From NCBI GenBank assembly GCA_964036315.1, contig OZ038482.1, forward strand, positions 13,164,285 through 13,228,284: DNA of 64,000 bases. The letters are read 5' to 3'. Under the pieces are notes generated by a model. That model saw only the letters and a list, made by a program, of their open reading frames with translations, ran no database searches and was not told the origin of the DNA. The position numbers were made by a program, and so were the translations under genes. How positions within the stretch are numbered: the stretch's first letter is position 1; each line of letters starts with the position of its first letter. Source of the stretch: Acanthosepion esculentum (taxonomy: Eukaryota; Mollusca; Cephalopoda; Sepiida; Sepiidae). Below, piece after piece: positions 41,905 through 52,794 of this stretch.

Positions 41905-42840
41905 TTCACCCCAAGTAAGGCGAGAGTGTCACTAGCACACAAGGGGGTTACAGAGGATTGAGAACAAGAGTAAAGAGGCGTGTTTGAGGAAAGGATACAG
42001 AGAAGGACGGGGAACAAGCTCAGGGTGTCAGATGTCGATTGACATTACACTTGGATATTTGAAGATTATAGTCATTGGGGAAGCAAGCAAGGGGAAGGGG
42101 GTCCCACGGACAGGAAGTGTGAGAGAAGAAGCTGTTTGAGTAGAATAGACTCTTACATTTAACCGTTTTGACAGTGAAAGGGTTGGACTGAGATGCCAGT
42201 CTGGTAGCTCGCTTAAATTCATGCTGTCTGGGAACCAGTGAAAGTAGCTTGTCTGAACAGGTGCCATGAAAATACTTGTAGAAGAGACAGAGGGAAGCCA
42301 TGGCACATTTGTGAGAAAGCGACTGTAGACTAGATGCCAGATCAGGACCTATCATATTGCATATTCGTGTCTGGATTTTGTCAAGGACCTTGATATGTAC
42401 AGCAGGGGCACCAGTCCATATATGACAGCAATATTCCATGCAAGGACTGATAGTTGATTTATAGATTTCAAGGATGGACTTGGCCGAGAAAAACTTTCTG
42501 GCATGACACAGAGAACCAACTTTCCTTACGGTAGATGAAGCTATTGATTCAATGTATTTATTCCACCTCATGTCAGTAGAAAGTGTGAGACCAAGCAGAC
42601 ATGACCAGGCGCTCTTGAGAGTTGGGAATCAGCCATTGTGATGGGAGGCAGGGAGGGTTCTCTGTGGTGGTCCTTTTCGAGATCAGCAGCTAGGTTAGTT
42701 TTGTCAACGATACCAGATTTACTATTGAGGCAGGAGTAAATAGTAGTATCATCCACATAGATGCCTACTTGGGAACTGATGACATCAGGAAGGTCATTGG
42801 CAAAGATCAGGAACAGTGTAGGGCCCAAACTCACTATTGC
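41905..42840 (-). mobile_element. Jockey-like LINE 3' half, copy with intact YVDD and an internal deletion
   Basis: Minus-strand frames: LGPTLFLIFANDLPDVISSQ (motif B end), VGIYVDDTTIYSCLNSKSGI (motif C as YVDD), then DLEKD joined directly to HHREPSLPP, lacking the WLVNF segment. Then RWNKYIESIASSTVRKVGSL, IYKSTISPCMEYCCHIW and a 183-codon open C-terminus ending NVNRHLTP. 5'-truncated at about 42,840. Confidence 0.85.
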
Positions 42841-42879
42841 TATATCACCAAATTCATAAATAAGTACTTTAATCCACAA

Positions 42880-43480
42880 GGATGTTTTTCAGGGACAATA
42901 GGCCAGTAAATGAAATTGGTGGTTCAATGGTTCCTGAATTTGGTAATATAGTAATTGTGATTTCAATTGATGGTCTGGTTAGTGCAGACTCAGTAGAAAC
43001 AGGATAAGCCTTAACTGAAAAGTACACTAAGTAGGAATTAGACAAGATGATTCCTAGACATGGATAACAGGAAACAGAACAATAGAATCCAGTAGATTAA
43101 AAGATTGTGTCATTGTATAAGAGAGATGAAATTTAAATTTTTATTATTGCATTATTCCAAAATTTTAACACATCAGCAGTTAGCTATTCATGTCAACAAG
43201 TGAGCACAAATAGTTATTAATTAAAAAGTATTAGTAATTAATGTTTAATATTATCCATAACTACATGTACAAGAATGTTGTTTTTGATAACGGTTAAAAA
43301 TAGCAATAAATACATAAAAAATGCATATATTGCCAAAAATACCCTTTTCCACAATATAGCCATTCGTGCTATTTTATAACGCTTATTACCTAAACAATAA
43401 TAATATTGAATAAATCTTTTCTGAACATCAAAGTATATTTAATCACGTCTCTCTAATTGCTGTCACAATAGATAAAGTGT
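42880..43480. other. AT-rich spacer, nothing recognised
   Basis: No exon or repeat family member supported. Confidence 0.45.
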
Positions 43481-43484
43481 TCAG

Positions 43485-43590
43485 ATCAAAATACACTGGA
43501 TCAACAAGCATCTGATGAAGGCCAAAAGCACAACAGTTGAAACATAAAAACAAAGGTGAGGAGAATAGTCTGCATGTAAATAATATAACA
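43485..43590 (+). repeat. SINE family A tail fragment, plus strand
   Basis: CATCTGATGAAGGCCAAAAG, CACAACAGTTGAAACATAA and GAGAATAGTCTGCATGTAAATA follow the order of the family A tail. It retains an exact CTGATGA (43,512-43,518) and GAAAC (43,539-43,543). Confidence 0.65.
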
Positions 43591-43604
43591 CGAGTCTTTC
43601 ACTT

Positions 43605-43777
43605 TCACCATTTCTCTCTCTCTCTTTGTCACCATTTCTCTCTCTCTCTTTGTCACCATTTCTCTCTCTCTCTTTGTCACCATTTCTCTCTCTCTCTTTG
43701 TCACCATTTCTCTCTCTCTCTTTGTCACCATTTCTCTCTCTCTCTTTGTCACCATTTCTCTCTCTCTCTTTGTCACC

Positions 43778-43820
<43 letters not shown>
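43605..43820 (+). repeat. 24-bp minisatellite running into (TC)n
   Basis: Eight near-perfect units of CACCATTTCTCTCTCTCTCT TTGT followed by about 20 TC dinucleotides. All frames remain open across it on both strands. Confidence 0.97.
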
Positions 43821-43822
<2 letters not shown>

Positions 43823-43829
43823 ATTATTA

Positions 43830-44067
43830 GTTGTGATTTGGTGTAATTCACATAAAATTATTGTTGTATTGATTCAAGGATACACTGTTTATAAATAGAC
43901 TTACGGTGTTTGGTAAGGAAGAGCAGTTAGTCTTACAAGACAGATCTTGATCTTTGACTTGTACTTCTTTCATCTTGCTTTTTATTGCAATTAATCAAGC
44001 AGTCATTTTATAACCGTAAGAAAACAATAGTCTGTTAGTAAAACGCAAACTTGTATCCTTTCTGCAG
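43830..44067. other. Spacer
   Basis: No feature recognised. Confidence 0.4.
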
Positions 44068-44266
44068 GAACTTAGTGCAACAGCTGCCCTATGAATTGAG
44101 CCACAAGCACCCCTGGCTGCAGAAGATAAAATTAAAACATATGGACATTTTCCTGAATTTCTCAGAACTTTCAGTGCTGCCATATTTGATGTTTTGTTTA
44201 AGTTCACCTGTCGTTTTTGAACCTCAAACATTTTTTATTAGACAGAATATTGCCAGCTGCTATTGA
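44068..44266 (+). other. Candidate terminal exon, low support
   Basis: ATCCTTTCTGCAG is a good acceptor. After one base the frame reads NLVQQLPYELSHKHPWLQKI and continues 65 codons to TGA at 44,264-44,266. The opposite strand is also open across the segment (MAALKVLRNSGKC...), so strand is uncertain. No domain recognised. Confidence 0.3.
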
Positions 44267-44319
44267 TTTGACTAGTATTTTATATTTATTAGCCAGTAAA
44301 GGGTTTTAAGAGATGACAG

Positions 44320-44860
44320 AAAATGTGACCCTGATATCTGAAGATGCCTTCCAAAAGCTAAGCAAAATATTAAGCAACAAGAAAATTTAATTAGAAACAA
44401 AGAAAAGTACTGAAATCTTGTGTAATGTTATTCCTTATATATGGCAATGAATACTGAATAATTTCTTCACAGATGAAGAGATCTGAGGCAACATAAATGT
44501 TTCTACAGAAGGATGCTGAGAATACCTGGGATGGGATATGTGAGCAACAAGGAAGTTTTAAGGAGAACTGAAACAAAAAGAACAAAATTACTTAGAATTA
44601 GAAAGAGACAATTCACATTTATGGGATATATAATGAGGAAAGTGGGTTTGGAGAATTGGACATTCACAAGATATATTGAAAGCAAAAATGGCAGAGGGAA
44701 ATATAATGTAACCTAGCTAACAAGCTTCTGTAAATGGTTGGCAGAACTGCGAGTGATATGGATAGTAAAAAGACAAATATCGCTAACAGCTTCAAAGAAT
44801 AGGAGGTTGTGAAGAGCCATGATCTATGTTCTGAATAGACACAACACATAAAAGAAGATT
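44320..44860 (+). mobile_element. RTE-like LINE tail (copy 3)
   Basis: Plus-strand order: ISEDAFQKLSKI, CFYRRMLRIPGMGY, LLRIRKRQFTFMGYIMRKVG LENW, RYIESKNGRGKYNVT and a degenerate final block with AMIYVLNRHN. Stops and indels interrupt it. This is the same region as the tandemly repeated segment at 17.9-18.5 kb. Confidence 0.7.
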
Positions 44861-44869
44861 GTAATGCAG

Positions 44870-45515
44870 ACTTGTTAAATTTGGGGAGATACATAATATT
44901 TGTTATTGCATAAAGAAAATACATGACAAATGTGTTAATGACTGGAAAGTGTTCTTGAGTAACATGGGGATGGGCGGGGCCGTAACTAATTACAAGGTTA
45001 TTTGATCTTTTTTTCTTTTCCATTTGGTTCTTAATAAATAAATTTCTGGTGTTGATTAGAAAAAAAAATAAAAGTAATTAACTTTATTCTGCCCTCAGGT
45101 AAAAAGGAAAAAAGGAGAGACAAATTAACTCATTAGATAAAGTTTACATTCCTGTTTTTAACTTGAATGCCCTTACCAAATGTTTTTTTGTTTTGTTTTG
45201 TTTTTTTAAACTTTTATTTCTTGAAATAATGTTGATGGCTTAATTTCCTTTTTGCCTCAGTTTGTTAAGCGTCTAATTTTGTTGTCAATGTTTGTCCTTG
45301 GAATCAAAAGAATTCAAATTAAATTAAGGATCTTGTTAATTTAAGCTTTTGTCTTAAAAATGCCAAATTAACATAGAATGCAATTTGATGTTTATTCTGT
45401 ATGGAAAGCTCTGATTAACCTCTACAAAAGCCAACTATTGACTTTTTTCATACAGTATTTGGCATTTGAAAATCCTGTCATCAAGTCAGTTTAAATAAGC
45501 ATAATTAGCTGGGAA
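44870..45515. other. AT-rich sequence downstream of a candidate minus-strand exon
   Basis: Nothing firm. Contains several A- and T-runs. Confidence 0.4.
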
Positions 45516-45520
45516 CTTAC

Positions 45521-45608
45521 CTGGTGATTTTTGGCCCATAATCAGGATTGTTCAGAAAAGGCTGATCTGAGCAAAATTGGTTTTGATCTCGTTCACAGTA
45601 TGCCAATC
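45521..45608 (-). CDS. Candidate minus-strand exon (88 nt)
   Basis: The minus strand ends ATCACCAG|GTAAGTTCC, a perfect donor; the acceptor is GCTTAATGCAG with a weak pyrimidine tract. Of three frames only one is open: LAYCERDQNQFCSDQPFLNN then PDYGPKIT. It opens with two bases and ends with two bases (phase 2), so it cannot join directly to the exon at 8,697-8,963, but could be further upstream in the same gene. Cys and aromatic residues suggest an extracellular module; family unknown. The plus strand has a shorter open reading here with a poorer acceptor. Confidence 0.45.
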
Positions 45609-45614
45609 CTGCAT

Positions 45615-46045
45615 TAAGCTATGTAATTTCTACCTTACATCTGAACACCAGCAAGTTGATTTGCTCATATTCATTGGAAAAAAAAAAATTCAACATTGTG
45701 GGACAGTTAGAGAGATGGAGAGGTGACTATTCTAAAAGGCTAGCAGACAAGTAAATATTAATCTCTCATTTAATTATTCCACGCAAAAGCTACAAGGAGA
45801 ATGAGAAATCAGCTCTTTTCCTTTCTCTATATTTTTTATTCTGTTGACAGTTCAGAAAGCATATATGCTATAAAAGACTTTTACTAAACTTTTCATTTTG
45901 TAATGTTATTGTAAAGACTAATAACACAGGACTCTCATCAGTGAAATTGTTTATCCCTCCGTGAACTTTGTCAGTTATTATCAGTTCAAGAGTGTGCAGG
46001 TTAGAGAGATTTCTTTATGTGTGGATATGAAAGACTCTATCTTTT
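45615..46045. other. Spacer, nothing recognised
   Basis: No exon or repeat end supported. Confidence 0.4.
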
Positions 46046-46049
46046 CCTT

Positions 46050-46260
46050 TTTGGGTGGGGTGTTATTATATATCTTGCTGCCATCTGGTTGTTTTACATG
46101 TGCACATCTTAAGTGCAGCTAAGTTGCCACCCCCTATTTACAGGTCATATGCAGCCACTGACATCCTGCGAGATGGTTCTGAAGTGACTTTTCCGGTCAA
46201 CACTGATGCACCTGACTCCTCTGATGATCTGCTGTGACACTGAGGGCAATGTCTTTTTTA
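46050..46260 (+). repeat. Repeat family G, copy 1
   Basis: Contains CTGCCATCTGGTTGTTTTAC, GCAGCCACTGACATCC and a frame VNTDAPDSSDDLL before TGACACTGAG. The same order recurs at 46,320-46,670 and 48,790-49,040. The short conserved frame suggests that the family derives from a coding element, perhaps the end of a retrotransposon ORF. Confidence 0.55.
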
Positions 46261-46319
46261 CTGGTTTCCATTTCCTATCCTGTGATAGATTCTTCTGTGT
46301 TAAATGGTACATCAGAATG

Positions 46320-46670
46320 TGAGAGTGGAGTTTGGGAGGAACTTATAGAACTTTCTGTTATCTGGTTATACCATGCGGCTAGGCTGACCACTTGTCTCCA
46401 TGTCGGGGGTTAGCCACTGATGTAAATTGAGGTGTGAATCTTCATCTGGTAGCTATGAGGATCCCTTCCAGGTTAACCCTCTGATGACCCTGACTTTTCT
46501 GATGCTCTGCTGTGACACTGAGTGCAAAGACTACTTTGGTATCTCTTAGTGTGAGCTTAGTACTTACAGGAGTCACTGCGGAACAATTTTTCATAGAACA
46601 AATATCTCTTATTGAAATTAAATTTGATTCAGACCATCTAGTATTTCCTGGCATGAATCACATACTACAT
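46320..46670 (+). repeat. Repeat family G, copy 2 (left flank of RT element)
   Basis: AGTGGAGTTTGGGAGGAAC, CTGTTATCTGGTTATACCAT, CCACTTGTCTCCATGTCGGG, TGGTAGCTATGAGGATCCC, GATGCTCTGCTGTGACACTG, TTTGATTCAGACCATCTAGT. Aligns with 48,790-49,040 in the same orientation on the other side of the RT element. Confidence 0.7.
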
Positions 46671-46690
46671 AACAAGAAAAGGTAGAGCTG

Positions 46691-46695
<5 letters not shown>

Positions 46696-46734
<39 letters not shown>

Positions 46735-46874
46735 GTAAAATTTATTTTAAAATTAACATGTTTGTTATAATTTTTGAGTAAATACTATTTGCTCTACTTT
46801 ATATTGAGCACTCTTTTAAGAAGAGTGTTTTTGGTTATTGGAATTTTATTCCGTTTACACTAATCTTATACCTG

Positions 46875-46917
<43 letters not shown>

Positions 46918-46950
46918 ATATATATATTATATATATATATATATATATAT
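46696..46950. repeat. (AC)n and (TA)n microsatellites
   Basis: AC run at about 46,696-46,731; TA runs at about 46,877-46,950 interrupted by TTATATATATTATA. The RT-coding sequence starts directly after the second. Confidence 0.95.
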
Positions 46951-46956
46951 CCTATT

Positions 46957-48660
46957 CCACCTGAAGTGTATAAGCATGGTGGCCAAAAGTTGGTAAAAAA
47001 GTTTCATCTCTTTTTCGTGGAGATATGGAAGGCAGGCTGTGTCCCACAGGATTATAAAGACACCTCAATCAAACACCTCTACAAAAACAAGGGTTCCAGG
47101 TGTGTCTGTGATAATCATCGGGGGATATCACTACTTTCAATTGCAGGCAAAATCCTAGTGAGACTGATTTTAAACACAAACATTATACGCCTTGTTGACA
47201 ACATCTATCCTGAATCGCTTTGTGGTTTTCGGTCGAGTTGTTGCACCATTGACATTATATCATCTCTTTGTCAATTTGCAGAGAAGGTTTGCAAGAAAAA
47301 CCAGGAGTTGTACATGGTGTTTGTGGACTTGATGAAGGCATTTGACCCTGTGCATTGAGAGGCTTTTTGGCAAGTCTTGAGGAAACTCGGCATCCCTGAA
47401 AACATGCTAAAGGTCATCATCTCCTTTCATGAAGGAATGAAAGCTAATATCGTGTCTGATGGTATGATGTCGGAATTCTTTAATGTCACAAATGGCACCA
47501 AGCAAGGTTTTGTCATGGCCCCTGTCCTTTTTGCCCTTTTCTTCTTGGTGATGCTGAAATATGCATTTGCAGACACAGTGTGGCGTAAAGTTTCAGTTTC
47601 AAACAACTGGTTGTCTCTTCAATCATCAGCGCTTCAAAGCTACGACCCACCTTCATACACAAATTATTTATTTGCTGCTGATGCGGATCTTGTAGTGACA
47701 TTCTTTGAGGAGGCCCAACATCTAATAAATCGTTTGTCTGCTGCATGTAAAGCATTTAGTCTTACACTTAGCATAAAGAAAACTAAAGTTGTGCACCAAC
47801 CTTGTCCTACTCTGAAGCAATTCCGTGGTGAGAAACAAAAACCACCAATCTACAAATTTCCAGAGAGACCATTGAAAGTAGAAGACAAAACCCTGAACTA
47901 TGTAAAGTCTTTCACCTATCTTGGTAGCAAAGTCAATTACAGTGGAACTTTAGATGATGAAATCATGCATGGGATTGCTGAGGCTACCAGTGCTTTTGGC
48001 AAACTTCGCCATCACTTGTGGAATGAGCGGGGTATTCGACTGGATATGAAAATTTGGGTTTACAGAGCTGTTGTACTTGCCATCCTTTTGTATGGCTCAG
48101 TCATGGACTCCATACAGGTACCATATGCATCAGCTAGATATTTTCCATAAAAGCTGTCTGCGTGCAATCTGTGGAGTTAACCTTCAAGATAGGACATCTA
48201 ATGTAGACCTGCTTAACAGGTGTAATATTGGAGGAATCGAGACTTTTATCATACAGTCTCAGTTACGGTGGATGGGTCATGTCTTGAGAATGTCTGATGA
48301 CAGGATACACAAGATCCTAATGTACAGCCAGTTAGATCAGGGCTACAGGAATGTAGGACGCCCATGGCTAAGATACAAACACAAGCTGAAAAGCAACTTG
48401 TCAGCTGTCAGTATACCACATAACACCCTAGAGTGCTTAGCCTTGGAGCGGGTAGAATAGAGATCAACATGTTTTAGTGGACTCAGCAATTTTCAATCTG
48501 CTTGTCTGAATCATCTTCAAGAAGCGAGAGCAAGATCTAAAAGGTCAGCCAATCTAACAGTGATCTCATCTCACAATCCTTACACTTGCTCCATATGTGG
48601 CCTCCTTTGTAAATCACTTGTGGGTCTTAAATGCCACTTCAGATTATCACACAAAATTTC
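46957..48660 (+). mobile_element. Non-LTR retrotransposon: reverse transcriptase with C-terminal C2H2 finger, nearly open but inactivated
   Basis: Frames: EVYKHGGQKLVKKFHLFF, HRGISLLSIAGKIL, CGFRSSCCTIDIISSL, LYMVFVDLMKAFDPVH (motif A), a TGA where Arg is usual (47,356-47,358), then LGIPENMLKVIISFHEGMKA, NGTKQGFVMAPVLFALFF (motif B) and LFAADADLVV in place of LFADDADLV (motif C). Next come KSFTYLGSKVNYSGTLDDEI and RAVVLAILLYGS, a frameshift near 48,110, then RWMGHVLRMSDDRIHK, a stop at 48,458, and YTCSICGLLCKSLVGLKCHF RLSH, a C2H2 finger. No endonuclease lies upstream, so it is 5'-truncated at a TA microsatellite. Confidence 0.85.
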
Positions 48661-48719
48661 ATAACTGAATCAACTAACCTGTCAGATCCTCATACGTTGA
48701 AACCGATGTGAGAGTCCAT

Positions 48720-48755
48720 TATTATTATTATATATATATATATATATATATATGG
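48720..48755. repeat. (TA)n microsatellite
   Basis: Short TTA and TA run at the 3' side of the RT element. Confidence 0.9.
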
Positions 48756-48789
48756 TAGGGTCTTTGTGAAGATGTGAAAGTCTTCTTTA

Positions 48790-49040
48790 AATTTTGGAGT
48801 GGAGGCATAGGACTTTCTGTCATCTGGTTATACTATGCAGCTAGGCCGAGTACTTGTCTACATGTCGGGGTGGGGCTAGCCACTGATGATCTTTGAGGAG
48901 TGAATCTGCATCTGGTGGCTATGAGGATACCTTCCAGGTTAACACTCTGATGTCCCTGACTCTTCAGATACCATGCTGTGACACATTCTTTATTGACATT
49001 AAATATCGTTCAGACTCTAGTGTTTTCTGCCATAAATCAT
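48790..49040 (+). repeat. Repeat family G, copy 3 (right flank of RT element)
   Basis: Direct-orientation match to 46,320-46,670; TACTATGCAGCTAGGC, CATGTCGGGG, GGTGGCTATGAGGATACC, CATGCTGTGACAC. It runs directly into an RTE tail on the opposite strand. Confidence 0.7.
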
Positions 49041-49620
49041 ATACTTCTATGTGCCGTGTCCCTTTAAAAGGTGGGTGATCGTAGCTCTTCACCATTTCTA
49101 TTGATGTAGCTCTTAGCAAAGTTTTTTTCCTTTGCCAAGTCTCCCACCAACCAGTTCCATCATCTATTCTCATAAACTAATCAGGTATGTGGCTCACTTC
49201 CTTCCCCTCTCCCTTTTGCCTTTCATATGTTTTGTGAGTATCAAATTTTCCAAGCCTTCTTTTCTCATTGTCTGTCAGAAATTCCAGCTCTCTCTTTTTG
49301 ATTCTGAGTATGTGTCCTTTTTATTTTCATTTTTCTTAAAACTTCTTCATTACTTATGTGTTTAGTCCATTGTATTCTCAGCATCCTTCTGTAGAACCAC
49401 ATTTCTTTTACTTCCAGTTTTCTCTTGTCCAGCATTCACTTCTATATTAGAGAATTGATATTTCATAACAGTTCGGCACTCTTTTTTTTATATTTTTTAT
49501 TTTTTTGTTTCTAATGAAATTTTCCAGTTTCTTAATACTTTGCTTGGTTTTGGAAGGCATCTTTTGCTATTCCAATGCAAATTCAGATTTTAGTGTTGTA
49601 TTTTCTATCGCCTGTTAAAA
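49040..49620 (-). mobile_element. RTE-like LINE tail (copy 4)
   Basis: Read on the minus strand: an FYRRMLRIQ-like block near 49,390, a TKHISNEEVL-like block, MRKEGLEN-like block near 49,260 and ATSIEMVKS-type final block near 49,110. 49,370-49,590 is almost identical to 51,263-51,497. Confidence 0.65.
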
Positions 49621-49900
49621 TACTCTCTAGATATTTAGGGTTTGGTACTTTTCAGCATAGCCCATTCGGCATCAGAAAAATAATTGGATTATTCATCATA
49701 ACCGTTTAGGCGTCACTGTCTTTGACCAGAGGTAACTCAACAAAAAAAAAAAGTATAAAAGCATTGACAACGCCTAACTTTCAATATGACTTTTTATTCA
49801 TTTAAGGAATTAAGGATCCAATTAAAACACTAATGGAATAATGTAAATGAAAAATTTAAATAAAAAATATTGTATTTAAAAAAAAAATGAGAAAACTTAG
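49620..49900. other. Spacer
   Basis: No feature recognised; A-runs at 49,740-49,752 and 49,880-49,888. Confidence 0.4.
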
Positions 49901-49904
49901 TAAA

Positions 49905-50057
49905 GCTATTTAATCTTAGAAATTACTTCTTCATTTCGTAATTCTGGGCAATGCCCTTTAGGAATTCAATAGGATCGAATGATTCATCCTCCAATATGGC
50001 TTCATTACAGATCCTTTGGATTTCATAGTATAAAATTCCTCTAAATACTCTTTTTCT

Positions 50058-50106
<49 letters not shown>

Positions 50107-50175
50107 CTATGGCGAATCAGTGACACTGGAACGTCCCATTCCCACATTTGAAATATGAATGTAGCCTTAAGGATT
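49905..50175 (-). mobile_element. MULE/FLYWCH-type transposase remnant, copy 1
   Basis: The minus strand ends with EDESFDPIEFLKGIAQNYEM KK and stop, followed by ATTAAATAGCTTTACTAA. The right part carries GGGACGTTCCAGTGTCACTG. Both halves match 50,645-51,135, but the middle is replaced here by a (TA)n repeat (50,060-50,104). Confidence 0.5.
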
Positions 50176-50179
50176 GCAT

Positions 50180-50640
50180 TTAAATTTTTGAAGAATAAAG
50201 TTGAGTCTGGAAAGCGTGGATCTGGAAGTGAGAAAAGAAATTATTAGCATAGAAGTTATTCTTATATACCGACAGCTCAACTGTAAATTGATGAGACCTC
50301 GTCGCTAATCTAGTACTGCGTTTAAATTCATAAAATCTAAGTACCATAGTGAAGAGCTCATCCGAAAAATTACCAGGGAAGTATTTATAGAAAAGGCATA
50401 GGGAGGCAAATTTACAGCGGTAGGGAAAGTGACTGAAGCCGAGATGCCAGATCAGCACTAATACTTTTGCTGATTCTTCTTTAGATTTTATCAGGAATCT
50501 CTAAATATATAGAAAAAGCACTGGCCATATCTGACAGCAACATTCTAAGCATGGATGAATTGTAGACTTATAGATATACAAGATAAATTCTGTCAAGAAA
50601 AATTGTCTAGCATGACACAGTGAACCAAAGAATAGAATAA
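50180..50640 (-). mobile_element. Jockey-like LINE 3' end, copy
   Basis: The minus-strand frame CKFASLCLFYKYFPGNFSDE LF and STRLATRSHQF belongs to the LINE C-terminus. It is inserted between the two MULE-like remnants. The 3' UTR is missing or truncated near 50,180. Confidence 0.75.
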
Positions 50641-50644
50641 AATG

Positions 50645-51135
50645 AAGTTAGTAAAGCTATTTAATCTTGGAAATTACTTCTTCATTTCGTAATTATGAGC
50701 AACACCCTTCAGGAATTCAATAGGATCGAATGATTCATCTTCCATTATGGCTTTTTTGATTCCTTCATCAGTATCTCTATATATTTTTTAGCTTTTTGTT
50801 TTGGATGGGGGTGGATATCCAGTGATTATCATTTCGGGAAATGCATCATGTCCTTTCTGAACTTTCTGTAAGGCATCAATAAATTTTCAAATTGAAGGAT
50901 GATGCATTCCTAGACTGTATAATGATGAAGTACTAATTTGACTACTAAATGTGAGAAAGAGAGAAAACAAATTTGACTTTAACGACAAAGTAGTAATCTG
51001 ATGCCTAATCGTCCCTCTGCCAAAAAAATTCCTATGTCAAATTGGCCACACCAAATCAGTGATGCCAAATAAATTCTGCTAGAATGTCCCATTTCCAGAT
51101 ATTTAAACATCTCTACAATTTAAAAACATACTATG
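50645..51135 (-). mobile_element. MULE/FLYWCH-type transposase remnant, copy 2
   Basis: Minus-strand frame with two stops: HHPSI, KFIDALQKVQKGHDAFPEMI, ITGYPPPSKTKS, DTDEGIKKAIMEDESFDPIE, FLKGVAHNYEMKK stop. The pattern HPxIWxFIxAxxxxQ ... G..PP.. ...FLRGIAHN is that of the C-terminus of MULE-derived, FLYWCH-associated transposases. Outer sequence AATGGGACATTCTAGCAG matches the outer part of copy 1. Confidence 0.55.
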
Positions 51136-51254
51136 GTAATAGCAGTCTTCTTGGAAATTCCACTTATAATTTTGTAGATTTCTTTGACACTAGTGATTTT
51201 ACAAGCATTAAGTAGACATTTTGGGAAATGTGATTATGTTTTTGTAATTTTATG

Positions 51255-51545
51255 ACCATCTGTTCCATAGTATTCTCAGCATCCTTCTGTAGAACCACAT
51301 TTCTTTTACTTCCAGTTTTCTCTTGTCCAGCATTCACTTCTATATTAGAGAATTGATATTTCATAACAGTTCAGCACTCTCTTTTTTTATTTATTTTTTT
51401 TTTAAATTTTTTTTTTTGTTTCTAATGAAAATTTCCAGTTTCTTAATACTTTGCTTGGTTTTGGAAGGCATCTTTTGCAATTCCAATGCACATTCAATTG
51501 TTATGTTGCATGTTCATTTCTTTCACTGAACCAAGGTGTGTAATT
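51255..51545 (-). mobile_element. RTE-like LINE tail (copy 5), near-identical to part of copy 4
   Basis: TAGTATTCTCAGCATCCTTC TGTAGAACC through TGCTTGGTTTTGGAAGGCAT matches 49,370-49,590 with only a handful of differences, mainly in T-runs. One of the two segments is a recent local copy. Confidence 0.75.
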
Positions 51546-51594
51546 TTTCAGCACTACCTGACTCTTGGATTAAATGCACAATTTCTGCCATCCT

Positions 51595-51965
51595 GGGTGT
51601 ATGACGATAAACTACATATGTGTCCTGGGTAAGACAATAAACTGCATCTGATAGCAAGGCCTTTGATCAGAAGATTTTGAGGAGCATGGAACCACCTATT
51701 AATTGCTGGTGTATCCAGGTCCACCCTGACCTGGGGTGTTAACACCTGTCAGGCTCCCAGCTATGGGCAAATAGTTAACCCCCCAAAAGGGTCAAAACAC
51801 TATGAATATATAAAAATAGGTTTTACTACCAGCAATACATTATTACCAGCAGTATATTTTTGAAAAAAATATTACCAACAATACATTTTTGAAAAAAAAT
51901 ATTACCAGCAATAAAAATCTTGTCGGCATTGAGGTTGATATGCAGTAAAACAAACCAAACTAGCC
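51595..51965 (-). repeat. Dispersed repeat family C, inverted copy
   Basis: GTGTCCTGGGTAAGACAATA, AAGGCCTTTGATCAGAAG, GACCTGGGGTGTTAACACC, GCTATGGGCAAATAGTTAAC, about three minisatellite units, and CGGCATTGAGGTTGATATGC ending AAACCAAACTAG. Confidence 0.85.
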
Positions 51966-52111
51966 AAATGCACAATTTCTATGGAACTGAATATTTTTTA
52001 ACAAATACTTTTTCACAAAACCATGTGTCTCTTGGAAAAATCTGGAGTTGGAATTTTATGAGTGTCTGGACCCAAAAGTGCAGTTATATGTTAGTGTGCC
52101 AGAGATTTCTT

Positions 52112-52353
52112 ACTTGGTTGCTCACTGCTAAGAATAGACATTTGTAGGGTAGGATATTGGAGAGCTTTGCCTTTAGGTCATGGGGAAATGCTTGATAATG
52201 AATCTTTGTAAGGACTTTATTTGGGTTCCTTGAGGATAGACTTATGGCATTGGTGAGAGAAGGGCTTAATGTCTTGGTGTTAACTAATTGGTAGGGTAGT
52301 TGTAGTAATAGAAAGGTCAATTCTATCAAAATAGACCAACCTACCTGGTGCAT
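52112..52353 (-). other. Coding-like minus-strand frame ending at a donor, low support
   Basis: About 80 open codons with IHYQAFPHDLKAKLSNILPY and CLFLAVSNQ, then |GTAAGAAATC. The frame looks protein-like, but no acceptor, domain or repeat relationship fixes it. Confidence 0.25.
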
Positions 52354-52369
52354 TAGGTACTCTCCTATA

Positions 52370-52790
52370 AATGAGGTAAAATTAGCTGGCTAGCTTTTCC
52401 AAGAAGACTTCTATAGTAGTAAAGAAATATTCCCTTTTCTGCAGAAAGTCAACTTGAGGCCACCATCGGGAAGTTGGTTCATAGGATACATTTGTAACTG
52501 CTGTTTTGTAAAGGATACAAGGCAATTGCTCTTGGTTTTGTGGTGTCAATTTATTAAGAAATGAGAATAATAGCTAAGAAGTAATGAAAGAGTTATTGTT
52601 GTATGGTATGCTGAAATGAATTTTCTTTATTGTTGTATGGTGTGCAGTAATGAAGAGGTGCAGCACTTAATGAATGTGTTCTTAGAACAATTGGCTTGTC
52701 ATCATACTGCATTAGATAACATTTTGTATTATCAGTTTACTGTGGGTTAAAAATTAGTGAGTCACATTGACTTACACTGTTTAAAGTAGT
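52370..52790. other. Unassigned sequence
   Basis: TTGTTGTATGGT occurs twice (about 52,597 and 52,632), a small local duplication. Nothing else seen. Confidence 0.4.
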
Positions 52791-52794
52791 GACT

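Noticed and set aside
43537..43898. Regular 24-bp spaced repeats resembling a CRISPR array or a structural protein
   Set aside because: Units are contiguous with no unique spacers, consist of CT dinucleotides plus TTTGTCACCA, and run into (TC)n. It is a minisatellite.
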